This document shows, piece by piece, positions 1 to 9,816 of a DNA stretch of 64,000 bases (position 1 is its first letter; each line of letters opens with the position of its first letter). The DNA comes from Primula veris. Taxonomy: Eukaryota > Streptophyta > Magnoliopsida > Ericales > Primulaceae. A program made the position numbers and the translations under genes. Location of the stretch: assembly GCA_963682055.1 (NCBI GenBank), contig OY821749.1:29333631-29397630 (forward strand). Direction: 5' to 3'. Below the pieces are notes generated by a model that ran no database searches, was not told where the DNA came from, and saw only the letters and a program-made list of their open reading frames with translations.

Positions 1-1240
1 CAATAATCAATGTTCTAAGAAAGGATAAAACCAATTATAAAGCTGTTTTCATACTATTCTGTATTTCTCTTGGTCATGGATGAAGTGAACCTATGTCAAA
101 ATCACCACTGTTTCGTCTTGCCCGGCTAGCATGTGTGTCCACGCATAAAGTTCCGGCATAAACAATTATTTTTTGTCCAACTCCTTTTAACAATTTAGAC
201 GAAAAAATGTAAGAATTTTCATATGAGAAAACATATAATACAACTTATAAGACAATTGATAAAATTTGTCTAATAATAAGTCAAAAGTATGATCTTGTTT
301 AACTCTAGTCATGTAGATTGTCATGTAACACCGGACAGCAAAGGGATATAGAAACACTATCGTCGCTGAGTAGCGTCGTCTGGATCTCTCCATGGTCATT
401 GTAAAGTCTCGTCCGACGTCCGAGATCCCTCTCCTCAATTATTAAAATATGCGATTAGTTAAAATTAAGGAATAAAAGTTGCTTGACTTTTTTAAAAGTA
501 AGTCAAGCAAATTGTAACTACCACGAGTAAACAGTTTTGTCAAACCCATTTTATATCGTTGTATATGCAAGTTCAAAATCAAATACTCGATCGGCTTCTG
601 AACTTATAAATTAACATATACGTTAGTGATCGATTAAGTATAATGCCAAATACGCTCCATAAACTATGCAACTAAGTTGCATGCATGGTATACCTTATAG
701 TAAATTATGTGCATACTGATCTTGCCTTTCCCCGGTTCAGGCATATCGGGTTTGCCCTTTTCTTATATTGAATTTTGTGTGTCTCTATATCATGAACTGA
801 AACTTTAAATGGAGAAACAAATAAGCACTGATTTGTAAACAACTTAAAATAAAGTTTAATTTCTGCAAATCTCATTCATAATGGATTCCGAATAGTAATG
901 AGAAATGACATTCGTTGCAACACCGAATAGTGTAATTAAAGTAGAGTTAAAGTACACTGCATAGTAATCTCATTCATTTATTATGGATTCTTGCAGTTAT
1001 CACTGAAATAGTAACATTCATGCAATATATGTAACAAAAAGGAAAAAAAAATACGTCCAAGCAATGAATAATTAATAGTGTTTGTTGGGAACTATAAATA
1101 AAAGATATAGTATTACCTAATTGGTAAACATACCATAAATATTCATTCCAATACGTTAAAAAACATTTCACTTGTGTATTCTGTGATCAAAACATTAAGT
1201 CATTACCAAATTCTTTGGCAAACTGTAATTAATTTTCTGT
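1..1240. other. Intergenic, AT-rich, no gene seen
   Basis: Short open frames on the minus strand (for example 187-438 and 974-1171) have no recognisable domain, signal or codon pattern. I see no tRNA or clear transposon end. Confidence 0.6.
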
Positions 1241-1250
1241 GTATATATAG
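1241..1250 (+). promoter_or_regulatory. Probable TATA box of the peptide precursor gene
   Basis: The sequence GTATATATAG lies 51-60 bases before the ATG at 1301, the usual place for a plant TATA box with a short 5' leader. It supports transcription of the reading frame that follows. No transcription data are available here. Confidence 0.55.
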
Positions 1251-1300
1251 GAGACAAAGATCTTACGATTTCGTCATCCAAAAAAGTTAAAGACTTTGTT

Positions 1301-1846
1301 ATGATTAAAATTAAGAACAGCGTGATGAGGCCGGTGCTTACGACTATTGTCCTTGTACTTGTTATTGTTACGAGCTCAAATATAGGCTCAGCACATGCCC
1401 GCGAGCTAAAGAAGGCTTCAAGCGATGAGCCGATCTATTTTCATATGAAGCCCAAAGGTGTTCCTCATTCATCCGGACCAAGTCGTTGTTATACCCAACC
1501 AGGTGCACAAGGTGGGGTCGTTTGTCCCCCACCACCGCCAGTCCAGACCCATATGACGGACTCGATTGTCTTTTCCATGAAACCAAAAGGAGGTCTTCAT
1601 CCACCATCTGGGCCAAGCACCGGATTGGGTGACGGTTGTCATACCCAACCAGGTGCACATGGGGTCGTTTGTCCCCCACCACCGCCAATCCAAACCCATA
1701 TGGGCCCGATTGTTTTTTCCATGAAACCAAAAGGCGATCTTCATCCACCATCTGGGCCTAGTCGCGGGTTGAGTGGTGGTTGTCGTAACCAACATGGGGC
1801 ACCAGGTGATGTAGCTTGTCCCCCACCACCACCGCCACTTTGGTAA
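1301..1846 (+). CDS. Secreted precursor with three tandem IDA/PIP-like peptide cores
   Basis: This single-exon frame encodes 181 residues. Residues 1 to about 33 form a signal peptide (hydrophobic stretch PVLTTIVLVLVIV, then SAHA). Three repeats follow. Each has a core of the form F-x-MKPKG-x-x-H-x-SGPS at residues 47-61, 91-106 and 139-154. Each core is followed by a Gly-rich stretch, a Cys pair 10-11 residues apart (63/75, 113/124, 161/173) and Pro-5 or Pro-6. The cores resemble the IDA/IDL signature (PKG-x-P-PPSxPS) and the SGPS motif of PIP peptides, which are apoplastic ligands of HAESA/RLK7-type receptor kinases. Family members known to me usually carry one core, or two in some PIPs, at the C terminus; here the cores are internal and triplicated. 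The precursor probably enters the secretory pathway and is cleaved outside the cell. The processing sites and receptor are not visible. A proline-rich wall protein is the main alternative. The ATG is the first after the TATA box at 1241. Confidence 0.75.
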   Translation: MIKIKNSVMRPVLTTIVLVLVIVTSSNIGSAHARELKKASSDEPIYFHMKPKGVPHSSGPSRCYTQPGAQGGVVCPPPPPVQTHMTDSIVFSMKPKGGLHPPSGPSTGLGDGCHTQPGAHGVVCPPPPPIQTHMGPIVFSMKPKGDLHPPSGPSRGLSGGCRNQHGAPGDVACPPPPPPLW

Positions 1847-3509
1847 TTTTGACGAAAAGTCGAATATAGACTTTCTATGGAGTAGCAATTGTTGAAGGGT
1901 CATAAGGGAAATTGTATGGATTATGTCTTTATTTCCATATTTCATACGAAACTGCTGGTTATGATTAAAAAAAATTGAGTTAACAAAAGGATATTGTTAT
2001 GTTTGAGTTTTTCTATTCATTTAATTTTACACTTTTGCGACTACTATTCATTTACTTGCAGTGTCGAATATTTGTATGCGAGAATTTTCTTTGCCATATA
2101 TAAGCCCATAACTATGGTTTATCAGTTATCATCGAGTATAAAAATGAAACAGTAGAACCATATATAACTATGATTAGGTTATACAAGATGTGATCAAAGC
2201 AAACTTTATATAGTGCTTATTTGTTACTAAAAGTTGGTGGATTCTAAGAAAAAAACATGCAGTTCAACCCAGCTTAAAACATATCTAGCATATTTATTTA
2301 GACAAGATCGGCACAATTCGATTGGGTGCAGTTATATATGGGTGAACCAAAACCAAAAAAAAAAATCCATCCGTTTCGGTTTCGGTTTTTTTAAGCCCTA
2401 ACATCGTACTAGTAAACGATATCCACGCGTTGCGTGTGAGACGGACGCTATAAATTGTGATGATTATATAAATATTTAGAGGGAAAAAATATAAGATATA
2501 AGAAAAAAAATTGATATAAATTGTGATAACTATACAAATATTTAAAATATATATATAAGAAATTTTGTATGTTTAAAGATGGAGAAAGAGTGTAATTAGT
2601 TTTCATTTTTCTATTTTTTATGAAAATATGTAATACGATAATTAAAACAAATATGTAGAGACATTTTTTAAAAAAATAGCTAAATTTCATAGATTCAACT
2701 TTTATTTAGTTCAGTTGTATTAATAGCACTATGAGAAGTCTCGACTAAATAGTGCATACTCAAATGCATATCAAACTAAAAATATAAAAATATCTAAAAG
2801 TTGACTACTGTTATAGTTTCAAATACAATACTTGACTTATTTAAAGTAAAAAAAAAAACGGAAAACAAAAATAAGAGACTGCACACTAGCATAAAAAATG
2901 AAGTAAAGAGATCTTCGATCATAAAATAATAGTGAATTTAACTATAGGAGTGTTTTTAATTAATTCCAACCGAAATCTCAAGAGGTTTTCTATTACAAAA
3001 TGAAATGTATTAGAAATATATAATTGATTGGAAAATATCTAAAAGATTTAAGAGATATTTTATGATGCATGCTATTATATTATATTATATTTGTTTCTAC
3101 AATATAAAATATTTGTTTCTTGTTTGTTAATAGGGAAAAGCTAACGTGTGTCCCATGTCACATGTTAGACATTAATCGTGACACAATTTATTTTATATAT
3201 ATTGATATTATGGAAATAAATTGGTTTAGTACTAGTTGAATTTGAATTATTTCTTGTAACATATGTTGTATTAATTATAATTTATTTAATTAATATTATG
3301 TTCTGACAAATAAAATATATTAACATCATTAACTTTTTTTTTCATATTTTTAATTAATATTTAATTTTAGTATAGTCTTAACTAGTGTTATATAATATTA
3401 TATTTGAATTTTTATTGTGTTGTAATGTTACTTCAAATATAATATATTAAAATCATTAATTTTTTTTAAAAAAATTAATTTAGTCTCAACGAAGATTTTA
3501 TAATATTAT
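1847..3509. other. Intergenic, very AT-rich, no gene seen
   Basis: This stretch holds the 3' flank of the peptide gene and then long A/T runs. Near 3391-3430 and again at 3495-3514 there is a degenerate repeat (TATAATATTATATTTG) that also forms the insertion target of the copia element. A short palindromic motif, CTAAC(G/A)TGTG...CACATGTTAG, lies at about 3141-3169. A related motif is seen near 57020. Confidence 0.55.
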
Positions 3510-3514
3510 ATTTG
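3510..3514. repeat. Target site duplication, left copy (ATTTG)
   Basis: ATTTG directly precedes the TGTTG start of the left LTR and recurs at 11213-11217 after the right LTR. Joining the flanks restores a TTTG-AA-TTTTATTGTGTTGTAA context like the neighbouring repeat at 3410-3430, which confirms the boundary. Confidence 0.9.
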
Positions 3515-3716
3515 TGTTGTAATACAACTATTAGCTATGTATTTAGGGAGACAGAAGTAGAGAGAGAGGGGAACAGTATAGTCTTATTAATGAATGGAAT
3601 ATGAATGTATGAATACAAGACCCCTAGCCCTCTTTATATAGATAGAGGGGTAGGGTTAAAAGCCCATCTGGGCCCAATAAGTAAAAGCCCAATAAGAGTC
3701 CAATAATCTTACAACA
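3515..3716 (-). repeat. 3' LTR of the copia element (202 bp)
   Basis: It starts TGTTGTAA and ends TTACAACA, perfect 8-bp inverted termini. On the minus strand, TATATAAA at 3633-3640 is the likely TATA box between U3 and R. It matches the other LTR base for base except for 26 bp at about 3681-3706 that the other copy lacks. Confidence 0.95.
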
Positions 3717-3726
3717 CTCCCCCTTT
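3717..3726 (-). other. Polypurine tract
   Basis: The minus strand reads AAAGGGGGAG directly before the 3' LTR. This is the position and composition of the primer for plus-strand DNA synthesis during reverse transcription. Confidence 0.85.
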
Positions 3727-3803
3727 GGACGTCTTGAATTCTTCGTCTTCATGCAGTCGATCTGAGTCGAGTTCATTCGCAGTGCTAAACACATAAAAAC
3801 CTT

Positions 3804-4230
3804 AGGGCCGGAAAACCCAGTGTGGGACAAAACCGGTACCTAGGAAAAATTGTGTAGCCGAATGATATAGGCCGAAATATCATGTAAGTAACTAACCACA
3901 AAGCAGTGTGCCTCATCAAAACCTTGCCAGAGCAAACCCAATGGGAAAATCTCTGATCGAAGGAAAAAGAGTGCAACGGTGGTAGTAATAGGGGATCAAC
4001 CACCAAACAGGTGCCTCATCAAAACCTTGCCAGAGTAAAACCCAGTGGGAAAAAACTCTGGTCGAAGGACAAAAGAGTACACAGTGGTAAGAAGTATACG
4101 ACAGGATACTCCCCCTGATTTCGGCAATCCTTAGTGAGGTATAACATGGAACGTGTCTCGCTAAAAACCTTGTCAAGGAAAAACCCAGTGGGAAAAACCT
4201 TGTACTAAGGACAAAAAGAGTACACATGCA
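3804..4230 (-). repeat. Degenerate direct repeats in the copia 3' untranslated region
   Basis: Between the end of pol and the purine tract, about four copies of a 60-110 bp unit recur (near 3810, 3910, 4015 and 4160). The plus strand shows AAAACCTTG...AAACCCAGTGGGAAAA followed by GAAGGACAAAAAGAGT. The TTTTCCCACTGGGTTTT block is a familiar feature of the 3' ends of many plant copia elements. Its function is unknown; replication or packaging of the RNA is a guess. Confidence 0.75.
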
Positions 4231-4302
4231 TACAACAGGATGCTCCCCCTCACTTGCACACGACAGGGTGCGAGGATTTCGACTCCGACATAAAATGTCG
4301 CT

Positions 4303-7300
4303 CTAAGGTAGCTCAGATAGCCTACGTAGGCCAATCGCCCGTACGTGCTTCTGAAAAGAATGCTTTGGCAGTGACTTGGTGAACAAGTCAGCGTGGTTAT
4401 TCTCTGAACCAATATGCTTCACTTCAATCTTTTGAAGCGTTTGTTGTTCATGTGTGAAGAACAACTTTGGCGCAATATGCTTAGTGGCATCACCTTTGAT
4501 ATAACCATGTTTCGCTTGATCAATCACAGCGGTGTTGTCCTCATAAATAACAACTGGTTCATCATGATCGTAAGCTAGATCACAGGTGCTTCGAATATGG
4601 CCAATAACTGCTCGAAGCCAGACACACTCTCTAGTCGCCTCATAGAGCGCGAGTAGCTCGGAGTGGTTAGTCGAAGTGGCCACTAGAGTCTGTTTACGAG
4701 ACCTCCAGGATATCGCCGTGTTCCCAATGGTAAAGACATAACCAGATTGGGAACGTCCCTTGTGCGGGTCTGATAAGAAACCAGCATCGGCATAGCCGAC
4801 AAGGGTTGCGTTATTTCGAGGATCAATGGAGCTAGATCCACTCGACGCAAAGGGATAGAATAAGCCCATGTCCGTAGTACCTCTAAGGTAACGGAAAATG
4901 TCTTTTATGCCAGTCCAGTGGCGGCGTGTTGGCGCGGTGCTATGTCGAGCTAGACAATTCACAGCAAACGAGATGTCCGGTCTAGTACATTGGGCCAAGT
5001 ACAATAGTGCGCCTATTGCACCCAGATATGAACACTCAGGGCTCAATATCTCTTCATCGTCCTCCTTTGGACGGAAAGGGTCCTTATTAATGTCTAGAGA
5101 GCGGACGACCATGGGAGTAGAGGACGGCTTAGCATCACTATGACTAAAGCGCCTCAACACCTTTTGGGTGTAGTTTTCTTGATGGACTAAAATTCCATCT
5201 ATACGGTGCTCGATCTGCAGGCCGAGGCAATACCGTGTCTTCCCAAGATCTTTCATCTCGAACTCCTTCTTCAGGATTTCAGCAGTTTCGAACAACTCTT
5301 TCGAGGTTCCTATGAGATTCATATCATCTACATAGACTGCGATAATCGCATATCCTGAAGTGGATTTCTTTATGAACACGCATGGGCATAGTTCATTATT
5401 AACATATCCCACGCCGATCAAGTATTCACTTAGACGGTTATACCACATCCGTCCGGATTGTTTCAATCCATATAGTGATCGTCTCAGTCTAATCGAGAAC
5501 GTGTTCCGTGGACGGGAACTACTTAATTCAGGCAACTTAAGTCCATCAGGGACTCTCATGTAAATCTCTGTGTCCAGATCCCCGTAGAGATACGCTGTGA
5601 CCACATCCATGAGCTGCATATTCAGTTTTTCGGAAACTACTAAACTGATTAAGTAGCGGAACGTTATAACGTCCATTACGGGAGAATACGTCTCATCGTA
5701 ATCAATTCCAGGGCGTTGAGAGAAACCTTGCGCCACAAGGCGAGCTTTGTATCTAACAATCTCATTATTCTCATCACGCTTCCTTACGAAAACCCATTTA
5801 TGACCAACTGGTCTAACATTGGGCGGTGTTGGAGCGACAGGTCCAAACACGCTTCGTTTCGTTAAGGAATCCAATTCAGCCTGGATTGCTTGTTTCCATT
5901 GAGGCCAGTCCGTTCTTCGCTGACACTCAGCAACGGTACGAGGTTCCATGTCATCATTGTTCATAATGTCAGTGGCCACTGCGTATATGAACACATCATC
6001 GATGACAGTCTCGTTTCGCTTCAAAATATCGTCTAAACTAGCATAATCGACAGATATTTCGAGGTTATCATGATGATTAGGAACTGGTGTTTCATCTGGA
6101 ACATGCTTCTCTAATACATCACCGTGATCCTTAATGATCTCGTGTGGCAAAACAGATGCGACAGGATTTCTCCTCTTTCGAGGCAGAACATCCTTGGAAC
6201 CGGACGGCCTTCCTCTTTTTTTCGGAAGGGCGGCGGACTGAACGGCCGACGGCAGCGTTCTTTGCTCGGTGGGTACAACCGGAGCAACGTGTTCAACCGG
6301 AACACGGCGTCTCACAGGGACGTCTATCCTTGCAGGCACATTTGCAGCAGGTATATGTGATCTCGTGACATTCGCTAGGTCATTAAATGCGTCTGGCATT
6401 TGATTTGCAACATTTTGCAGACCTAGGATTCTCTGCACTTCCTTATCACTATGTGCAGTTGGGGGATCTAGATGAGACATAGTGGGTACATGCCACGTTA
6501 ATTCACGTCGTTCCTTATCAACGTTAACGTGCATTTCTCCTCCTAACGACGGGAAGAGTGTCTCATCAAAGTCACAATCCGCATGTCTAGCGGTAAAGAG
6601 ATCGCCTGTCAAGGGCTCTAAATAGCGTATTATGGACGGGGATTCATAACCGACATATATGCCCCGTCGTTTCTGAGGTCCAAATTTGGAACGCTTAGGC
6701 GGCTCAATTGGAACATTGACTAAACACCCAAACACGCGTAAATGTGAGACATCGGGCTCATATCCAGTTACCAACTGGTACGCAGATAGTGGTTGGGTGG
6801 CCATGGGCCTCAGACGGACCAACGCAGCAGCATGCAAAATGGCATAGCCCCACGCAGAAATAGGAAGTTTGGTGCGCATAACCAAAGTCCTAGCAATCAT
6901 TTGCAATCGCTTAATGAAAGCTTCTGCAAGGCCGTTTTGGGTATGAACATACGCAACTGGGTGTTCAAGATTAATTCCCAAAGTCATGCAATAGTCATCG
7001 AAAGTTTTCGATGTAAACTCCGCGGCATTATCAAGTCTAATAGACTTTATTGGATAATCCGGATGATGAGCCCTCAATTTAATGATCTGGGCTAGGAGTT
7101 TTGGAAACGCTGCGTTTCTTGTGGACAACAAAGCTACGTGTGACCATCTTGTCGATGCATCAACCAAAACCATGAAATATTTAAATGGTCCGCAAGTTGG
7201 TTGGATAGGTCCACAAATATCTCCTTGAATTCTTTCAAGGAATTGGGAAACCAATTTTGTAGGTTTCACACGAATTGGTTTGAGATTAGTCTTTCCAATC

Positions 7301-7872
7301 GAGCATGCTTGGCATAGGCTTTTCGGATTAATCACGAAATTCTTTCCTCCAAGAGGATGCCCATGAGATGCGTTCATCGTTCGAAGCATCGTATTTTGAC
7401 CCGGGTGTCCCAGCCGGTCATGCCATAGTATAAAAGTGCTCTCATCAATCGGCGCCCGCCGAATGATTAGATTGCTTTCAAAGTTTTGGATTGTAGTAAC
7501 ATACAAACCACTTGAAAGACATCTCAACTTCTCCAGAATACGCTTTTGGTCGTATTGAGTGGAGGTAATGTGAAGGTATTCAATACCATTTTCACGAGCA
7601 GTTTCAAGATGAAACTTATTTTCTCGGATATCCTTAAAGCTCAACAAGGTACGACTGGACCTCGGAGAATATAAGGCCTCAGATACTTCAACAGGAGTAC
7701 CATTTGACAACGTGAATTTAGCTTTACCAAAGCCTTCAACAAGGGTCGACGGGCCCGAAATTGTTGTCACTGAGGTTACTTTAGGCGTAAAATTGATAAA
7801 AAACGATTTATCTTTTAAGATAGTATGTGTAGTGCCACTATCAACCAGACAATCAACTGCCCCACAATACAT
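4303..7872 (-). CDS. pol: Copia Pol polyprotein (protease, integrase, RT, RNase H)
   Basis: This intact frame of 1,189 residues has the copia domain order. The aspartic protease begins with DSGTTHTIL (DSG at residues 11-13). The integrase has an HHCC zinc finger (H151, H156, C187, C190) and a catalytic D218, D281, E317, the last two separated by 35 residues. The reverse transcriptase carries the YVDD active site in YVDDMNLIGT. The RNase H region includes SWRSRKQ and the acidic EDNTA segment near the C terminus. The product is expected to act in cytoplasmic virus-like particles and then insert cDNA into nuclear DNA. Pol has the same frame as gag but is separated from it by stop codons over 228 bases. 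The ATG at 7872 is the first Met; a TTTTAG acceptor-like sequence lies just before it, so the true N terminus may come from splicing. Confidence 0.96.
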   Translation of the reverse strand: MYCGAVDCLVDSGTTHTILKDKSFFINFTPKVTSVTTISGPSTLVEGFGKAKFTLSNGTPVEVSEALYSPRSSRTLLSFKDIRENKFHLETARENGIEYLHITSTQYDQKRILEKLRCLSSGLYVTTIQNFESNLIIRRAPIDESTFILWHDRLGHPGQNTMLRTMNASHGHPLGGKNFVINPKSLCQACSIGKTNLKPIRVKPTKLVSQFLERIQGDICGPIQPTCGPFKYFMVLVDASTRWSHVALLSTRNAAFPKLLAQIIKLRAHHPDYPIKSIRLDNAAEFTSKTFDDYCMTLGINLEHPVAYVHTQNGLAEAFIKRLQMIARTLVMRTKLPISAWGYAILHAAALVRLRPMATQPLSAYQLVTGYEPDVSHLRVFGCLVNVPIEPPKRSKFGPQKRRGIYVGYESPSIIRYLEPLTGDLFTARHADCDFDETLFPSLGGEMHVNVDKERRELTWHVPTMSHLDPPTAHSDKEVQRILGLQNVANQMPDAFNDLANVTRSHIPAANVPARIDVPVRRRVPVEHVAPVVPTEQRTLPSAVQSAALPKKRGRPSGSKDVLPRKRRNPVASVLPHEIIKDHGDVLEKHVPDETPVPNHHDNLEISVDYASLDDILKRNETVIDDVFIYAVATDIMNNDDMEPRTVAECQRRTDWPQWKQAIQAELDSLTKRSVFGPVAPTPPNVRPVGHKWVFVRKRDENNEIVRYKARLVAQGFSQRPGIDYDETYSPVMDVITFRYLISLVVSEKLNMQLMDVVTAYLYGDLDTEIYMRVPDGLKLPELSSSRPRNTFSIRLRRSLYGLKQSGRMWYNRLSEYLIGVGYVNNELCPCVFIKKSTSGYAIIAVYVDDMNLIGTSKELFETAEILKKEFEMKDLGKTRYCLGLQIEHRIDGILVHQENYTQKVLRRFSHSDAKPSSTPMVVRSLDINKDPFRPKEDDEEILSPECSYLGAIGALLYLAQCTRPDISFAVNCLARHSTAPTRRHWTGIKDIFRYLRGTTDMGLFYPFASSGSSSIDPRNNATLVGYADAGFLSDPHKGRSQSGYVFTIGNTAISWRSRKQTLVATSTNHSELLALYEATRECVWLRAVIGHIRSTCDLAYDHDEPVVIYEDNTAVIDQAKHGYIKGDATKHIAPKLFFTHEQQTLQKIEVKHIGSENNHADLFTKSLPKHSFQKHVRAIGLRRLSELP

Positions 7873-8100
7873 GCCTAAAAGTAAAATAATTTAAAGTCGG
7901 TCACACGAATAAAAGGAATTGCTCAATGAAATAACTTTAAATTATACGAGAAATGTTCAAAACATTATCCATAAAACAAACCATAATCCAAAAGAAATGA
8001 ACAATATCCAAAGGAAAAAACATAATCCGAAATGGAATTGAAATAACATAATCCAGGAGCAAAACAGCTCAATTATTAAAAGAAACGAAGAAAAAAAACT
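7873..8100 (-). other. T-rich gag-pol spacer, possible intron
   Basis: On the minus strand this 228-base spacer is T-rich and ends TTTTACTTTTAG|GC just before the pol ATG, like a plant 3' splice site. A donor-like GG|GTAGAA occurs inside gag at about 8181-8188. Splicing 8186 to 7875 would join gag residue context YHKG to MYCG in frame. This is inference; internal initiation for pol is the alternative. Confidence 0.35.
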
Positions 8101-9096
8101 TTATTCTTCCATGTGAGCCTCAAAGTCAGGGGTCTCAAGGGTTTCTTTTGCACTAGCTTCAATCATGTTGGTTTCGACCCTTCTACCCTTGTGGTAGTTT
8201 TCGACTTCTTGGGGAGTTGCCCTACAAGTCCTTTGCATATGACCATTTCCACCACATTTATAGCACAGAGTTGGCATAGCGGCCGGATCTCTTGCTTTGG
8301 GACGACTGGCCCGATTGTTCCTACCACCACGAGACTGCCTAGGAGGAGCCACAGGTCCTCGGTTCGGACGATTGTCCAAACCTCGCTTGGCTGGACGAGC
8401 ATTACGCTCATCCCTGTTCCTTGGCTGACGGGACGACTGGCCCTTTTCTCGTTTCCCATATCGTGGACGAGGTCCACGAACAGCATTAGCATCAGGCATT
8501 GGAATTGCCTTTGAACCAGCAGGACGAGAATTACTGTTCATCATTAAAATGAGACTATTCTTCTCGTCCAATAACAACTGGGTGATAAGCTCGGGAAATT
8601 TGGTGAATTTAGACTGACGATATTGCTTTTGGAGCAAGATGTCAGAACTAGGAAATGTGGTGTACGTTTTCTCCAATAAGTCACTGTCGGTGAGCGTTTC
8701 ACCACAGTATTGGAGAGTAGCACGAATTCTGCATACTTCAGCGTTATATTTTTCAACGCTTTCAAAGTCCTGAAATCGCAGATTCAGCCAATCACGGCGG
8801 GCTTCAGGAAGCCAAATGGTCTTTTGGTGGTCGAAACGCTCTTTCAGAGAGTCCCATAATGCCTTTGGTGAGGTGGTCGCTATGAACTCAGATTTCATGG
8901 CGTTTGATAAGTGGCGGCGAAACAGAATCATCGCCCGAGCACTCATTTCACGCGTTACTTCCATTTCACGCTCCTCCTCATCATATATGACATCCAATAA
9001 GCCTTGGGCATCTAAATGGTTTTGGATATCCTGACTCCAATCCAAGTAGTTCTTGCCGGCAGCATCCAAAATTGGAAAGTCAAGCTTGATTGACAT
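8101..9096 (-). CDS. gag: Copia Gag nucleocapsid protein
   Basis: This intact frame of 331 residues starts MSIKLDFPILD and carries a typical copia gag region (YLDWSQDIQNHLDA, then ALWDSLKERFD). A basic Arg/Gly-rich stretch at about residues 205-270 leads to one CCHC zinc knuckle, CYKCGGNGHMQRTC, at residues 278-291. Gag assembles virus-like particles and binds element RNA. The frame ends with TAA at 8101-8103, 228 bases before pol in the same frame. There are no disruptions, in keeping with a recent insertion. Confidence 0.95.
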   Translation of the reverse strand: MSIKLDFPILDAAGKNYLDWSQDIQNHLDAQGLLDVIYDEEEREMEVTREMSARAMILFRRHLSNAMKSEFIATTSPKALWDSLKERFDHQKTIWLPEARRDWLNLRFQDFESVEKYNAEVCRIRATLQYCGETLTDSDLLEKTYTTFPSSDILLQKQYRQSKFTKFPELITQLLLDEKNSLILMMNSNSRPAGSKAIPMPDANAVRGPRPRYGKREKGQSSRQPRNRDERNARPAKRGLDNRPNRGPVAPPRQSRGGRNNRASRPKARDPAAMPTLCYKCGGNGHMQRTCRATPQEVENYHKGRRVETNMIEASAKETLETPDFEAHMEE

Positions 9097-9660
9097 TTTT
9101 CTACAACAGGAGAAAAGAAAATAAAGACTGGATTAGTCATCATATAAAACAACTGGTTTATATGTTTATGGTTTGTATAAGCACAAACTTTATTTCGAAA
9201 CGACAGGTTCGAAAAACAAGTTTTGCTTTTAAGTGAAGAGGTTCTCTTTGATCGAACGACAGGTCGATCCTGAGACACCAATTCGGCGAATACATATCTA
9301 TATAGACACATTCGGGGAAATTATTATTTACTCAACCCCTTTCGGTAGCTCTATTTGAACACGACCAGGAAAGACGGTGAGGGGGGTGGGCACGAATGCC
9401 TCTTAAAAACCGACCTCATTAGGAGAACGACTTCCGCCTTTATCTTTCCTAGACATCGTATCCAAATAGGTGAGCCTATTTGGGGAAGATTCATAATTTT
9501 TCCAACTTAAATGTGAATATATACGATTTTCGCATTTTATATATGGCAATAATATTAAACATAGAGAATATCTATCTAGATTAATTACACATATATAAAC
9601 ATGCAGTAAATATATTTTAGAATCTATTTAATCATGCAGTAGATTTGGTGTTATCAATTT

Positions 9661-9816
9661 AAGATTATCAATCAATCTATAAAGATTCTAACATATCAAA
9701 TCAAATCTATTTAAGATTATCAATCAATTCATAAAGATTCTAACATATCAAATCAAATCAATTTAATATTATCAATCAATTCATGAAGATTCTAACATAT
9801 CAAATCAATTATCTAT
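9661..9816. repeat. 52-bp tandem repeat, three copies
   Basis: Copies begin at 9661, 9713 and 9765. Each contains ATTATCAATCAAT and AAGATTCTAACATATCAAA, with a few mismatches between copies. The array lies in the leader of the copia element. Confidence 0.85.

Noticed and set aside
1368..1945. Two long minus-strand frames over the peptide gene (1368-1751 and 1469-1945)
   Set aside because: They mirror the repeated, GC-richer peptide frame; they have no start context, signal or domain, and their repeats follow from the plus-strand repeats.
3624..4412. Overlapping minus-strand frames near the left LTR
   Set aside because: They arise from the degenerate 3' untranslated repeats of the copia element and lack any domain.
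4898..7095. Plus-strand frames inside pol
   Set aside because: Antisense shadows of the retrotransposon polyprotein.
8113..8514. Plus-strand frame over gag
   Set aside because: Antisense shadow of the Arg/Gly-rich gag segment and zinc knuckle.
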